Below are positions 63,814 to 64,000 of a DNA stretch of 64,000 nucleotides, one piece after another; the stretch's first letter is position 1; each line of letters starts with the position of its first letter. The DNA comes from CANKHA01 sp035652315 (GTDB lineage Bacteria > Pseudomonadota > Alphaproteobacteria > Rhizobiales > Xanthobacteraceae): contig DASREA010000002.1 in assembly GCA_035652315.1 (NCBI GenBank), positions 61,297 through 125,296 of the forward strand, read 5' to 3'. The notes beneath the pieces are model-generated. The model searched no databases. It saw only the letters and a program-made list of their open reading frames with translations, and was not told the origin of the DNA. The position numbers and the translations under genes were made by a program.

Positions 63814-63897
63814 GTCATTGCCGGGCTTGACCCGGCAATCCATCTAAGAAGACAAGTTCGGCATAAGATGGATGCCCGGGTCGAGCCCGGGCATGAC
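63814..63897. repeat. Composite palindromic intergenic repeat, copy B
   Basis: Two hairpins, ATTGCCGGG-cttga-CCCGGCAAT (63817-63839) and ATGCCCGGG-tcgag-CCCGGGCAT (63872-63894), inside a larger inverted layout: GTCAT at the left edge pairs with ATGAC at the right, and CCATC with GATGG within. The unit is about 84 bases, of the same family as 57136-57215. Such elements are widespread in rhizobial genomes, from memory. Confidence 0.88.
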
Positions 63898-63904
63898 AAT
63901 TGTC

Positions 63905-64000
63905 ATGGCATCCCAGATCACAACAGCGGCTGCAACAACTCCAATCGAAAAAACGCCGCTCGAGCGCTACGTGCCGCCGGCCAAGCCGTCGCTGATCGGC
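63905..64000 (+). CDS. rlmN: 23S rRNA adenine-2503 methyltransferase, 5' part only
   Basis: The frame opens at ATG 63905 and runs off the window after 32 codons. TPLERYVPPAKPSLIG matches the N-terminus of RlmN in Hyphomicrobiales as I recall it, and rlmN follows an IalB-type gene there. RlmN is a radical-SAM enzyme that methylates A2503 of 23S rRNA and A37 of some tRNAs. None of the catalytic motifs is in view. The ATG lies inside a perfect palindrome (63893-63906) and no ribosome site is clear. Confidence 0.65.
   Translation, partial: MASQITTAAATTPIEKTPLERYVPPAKPSLIG

Overview
This is a 64 kb chromosomal stretch from a high-GC alphaproteobacterium. Gene content and order suggest the order Hyphomicrobiales (Rhizobiales), near the Bradyrhizobiaceae/Xanthobacteraceae. 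The supporting signs are trpB-trpA followed by accD-folC, rsmB-heparinase-purH, the 180-kDa NAD-glutamate dehydrogenase, hemC-hemD-mitofilin-hemY, a cpa/tad pilus locus and an IalB-type protein. The genus is inferred, not proven.

Layout. 1-26.8 kb is mainly core metabolism: the end of trpB and trpA (tryptophan), two L,D-transpeptidases (cell wall), accD (fatty acids), folC (folate), the large glutamate dehydrogenase, purH, a heparinase-like protein, rsmB, a thermonuclease-fold protein, a cyclopropane fatty acid synthase, acetyl-CoA synthetase, gpsA, tsaD and the heme block hemC-hemD-mic60-hemY. A tRNA-Thr(CGU) closes this part.

27-39.4 kb is an accessory region. It holds three cupin proteins, a UbiD-family decarboxylase, an orphan tricarboxylate-type binding protein, an IclR regulator, a phthalate-dioxygenase-like Rieske oxygenase with its own Rieske ferredoxin, and an unrecognised conserved-looking protein. 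A near-perfect operator-like palindrome lies between the divergent oxygenase and ferredoxin genes. Together they look like a catabolic module for an aromatic or carboxylated substrate that I cannot name. It is interrupted by an autotransporter subtilase of lower GC, bracketed by a perfect 56-bp direct repeat, and by an OmpA-domain protein with a long Gln/Asn-rich linker.

39.4-47.4 kb is the assembly half of a Tad (Flp) pilus locus, cpaB-cpaC-lipoprotein-tadZ-tadA-tadB-tadC-tadD, all on the minus strand, without pilin or prepilin peptidase. 47.7-56.2 kb carries three MFS transporters, a possible 34-residue membrane protein with a good ribosome site and terminator, TerB-like and SDR proteins, a polysaccharide deacetylase, a secreted glycine-rich protein and MsrA.

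56.2 kb to the end returns to housekeeping: tRNA-Ala(CGC), YggT, DUF167, folD, a GNAT acetyltransferase, typA, a membrane metalloprotease with CBS domains, a pterin carbinolamine dehydratase, a DUF1232 protein, an IalB-like protein and the start of rlmN. Two composite palindromic intergenic repeats sit in this part. All positions and motifs were read by eye; no searches were run.
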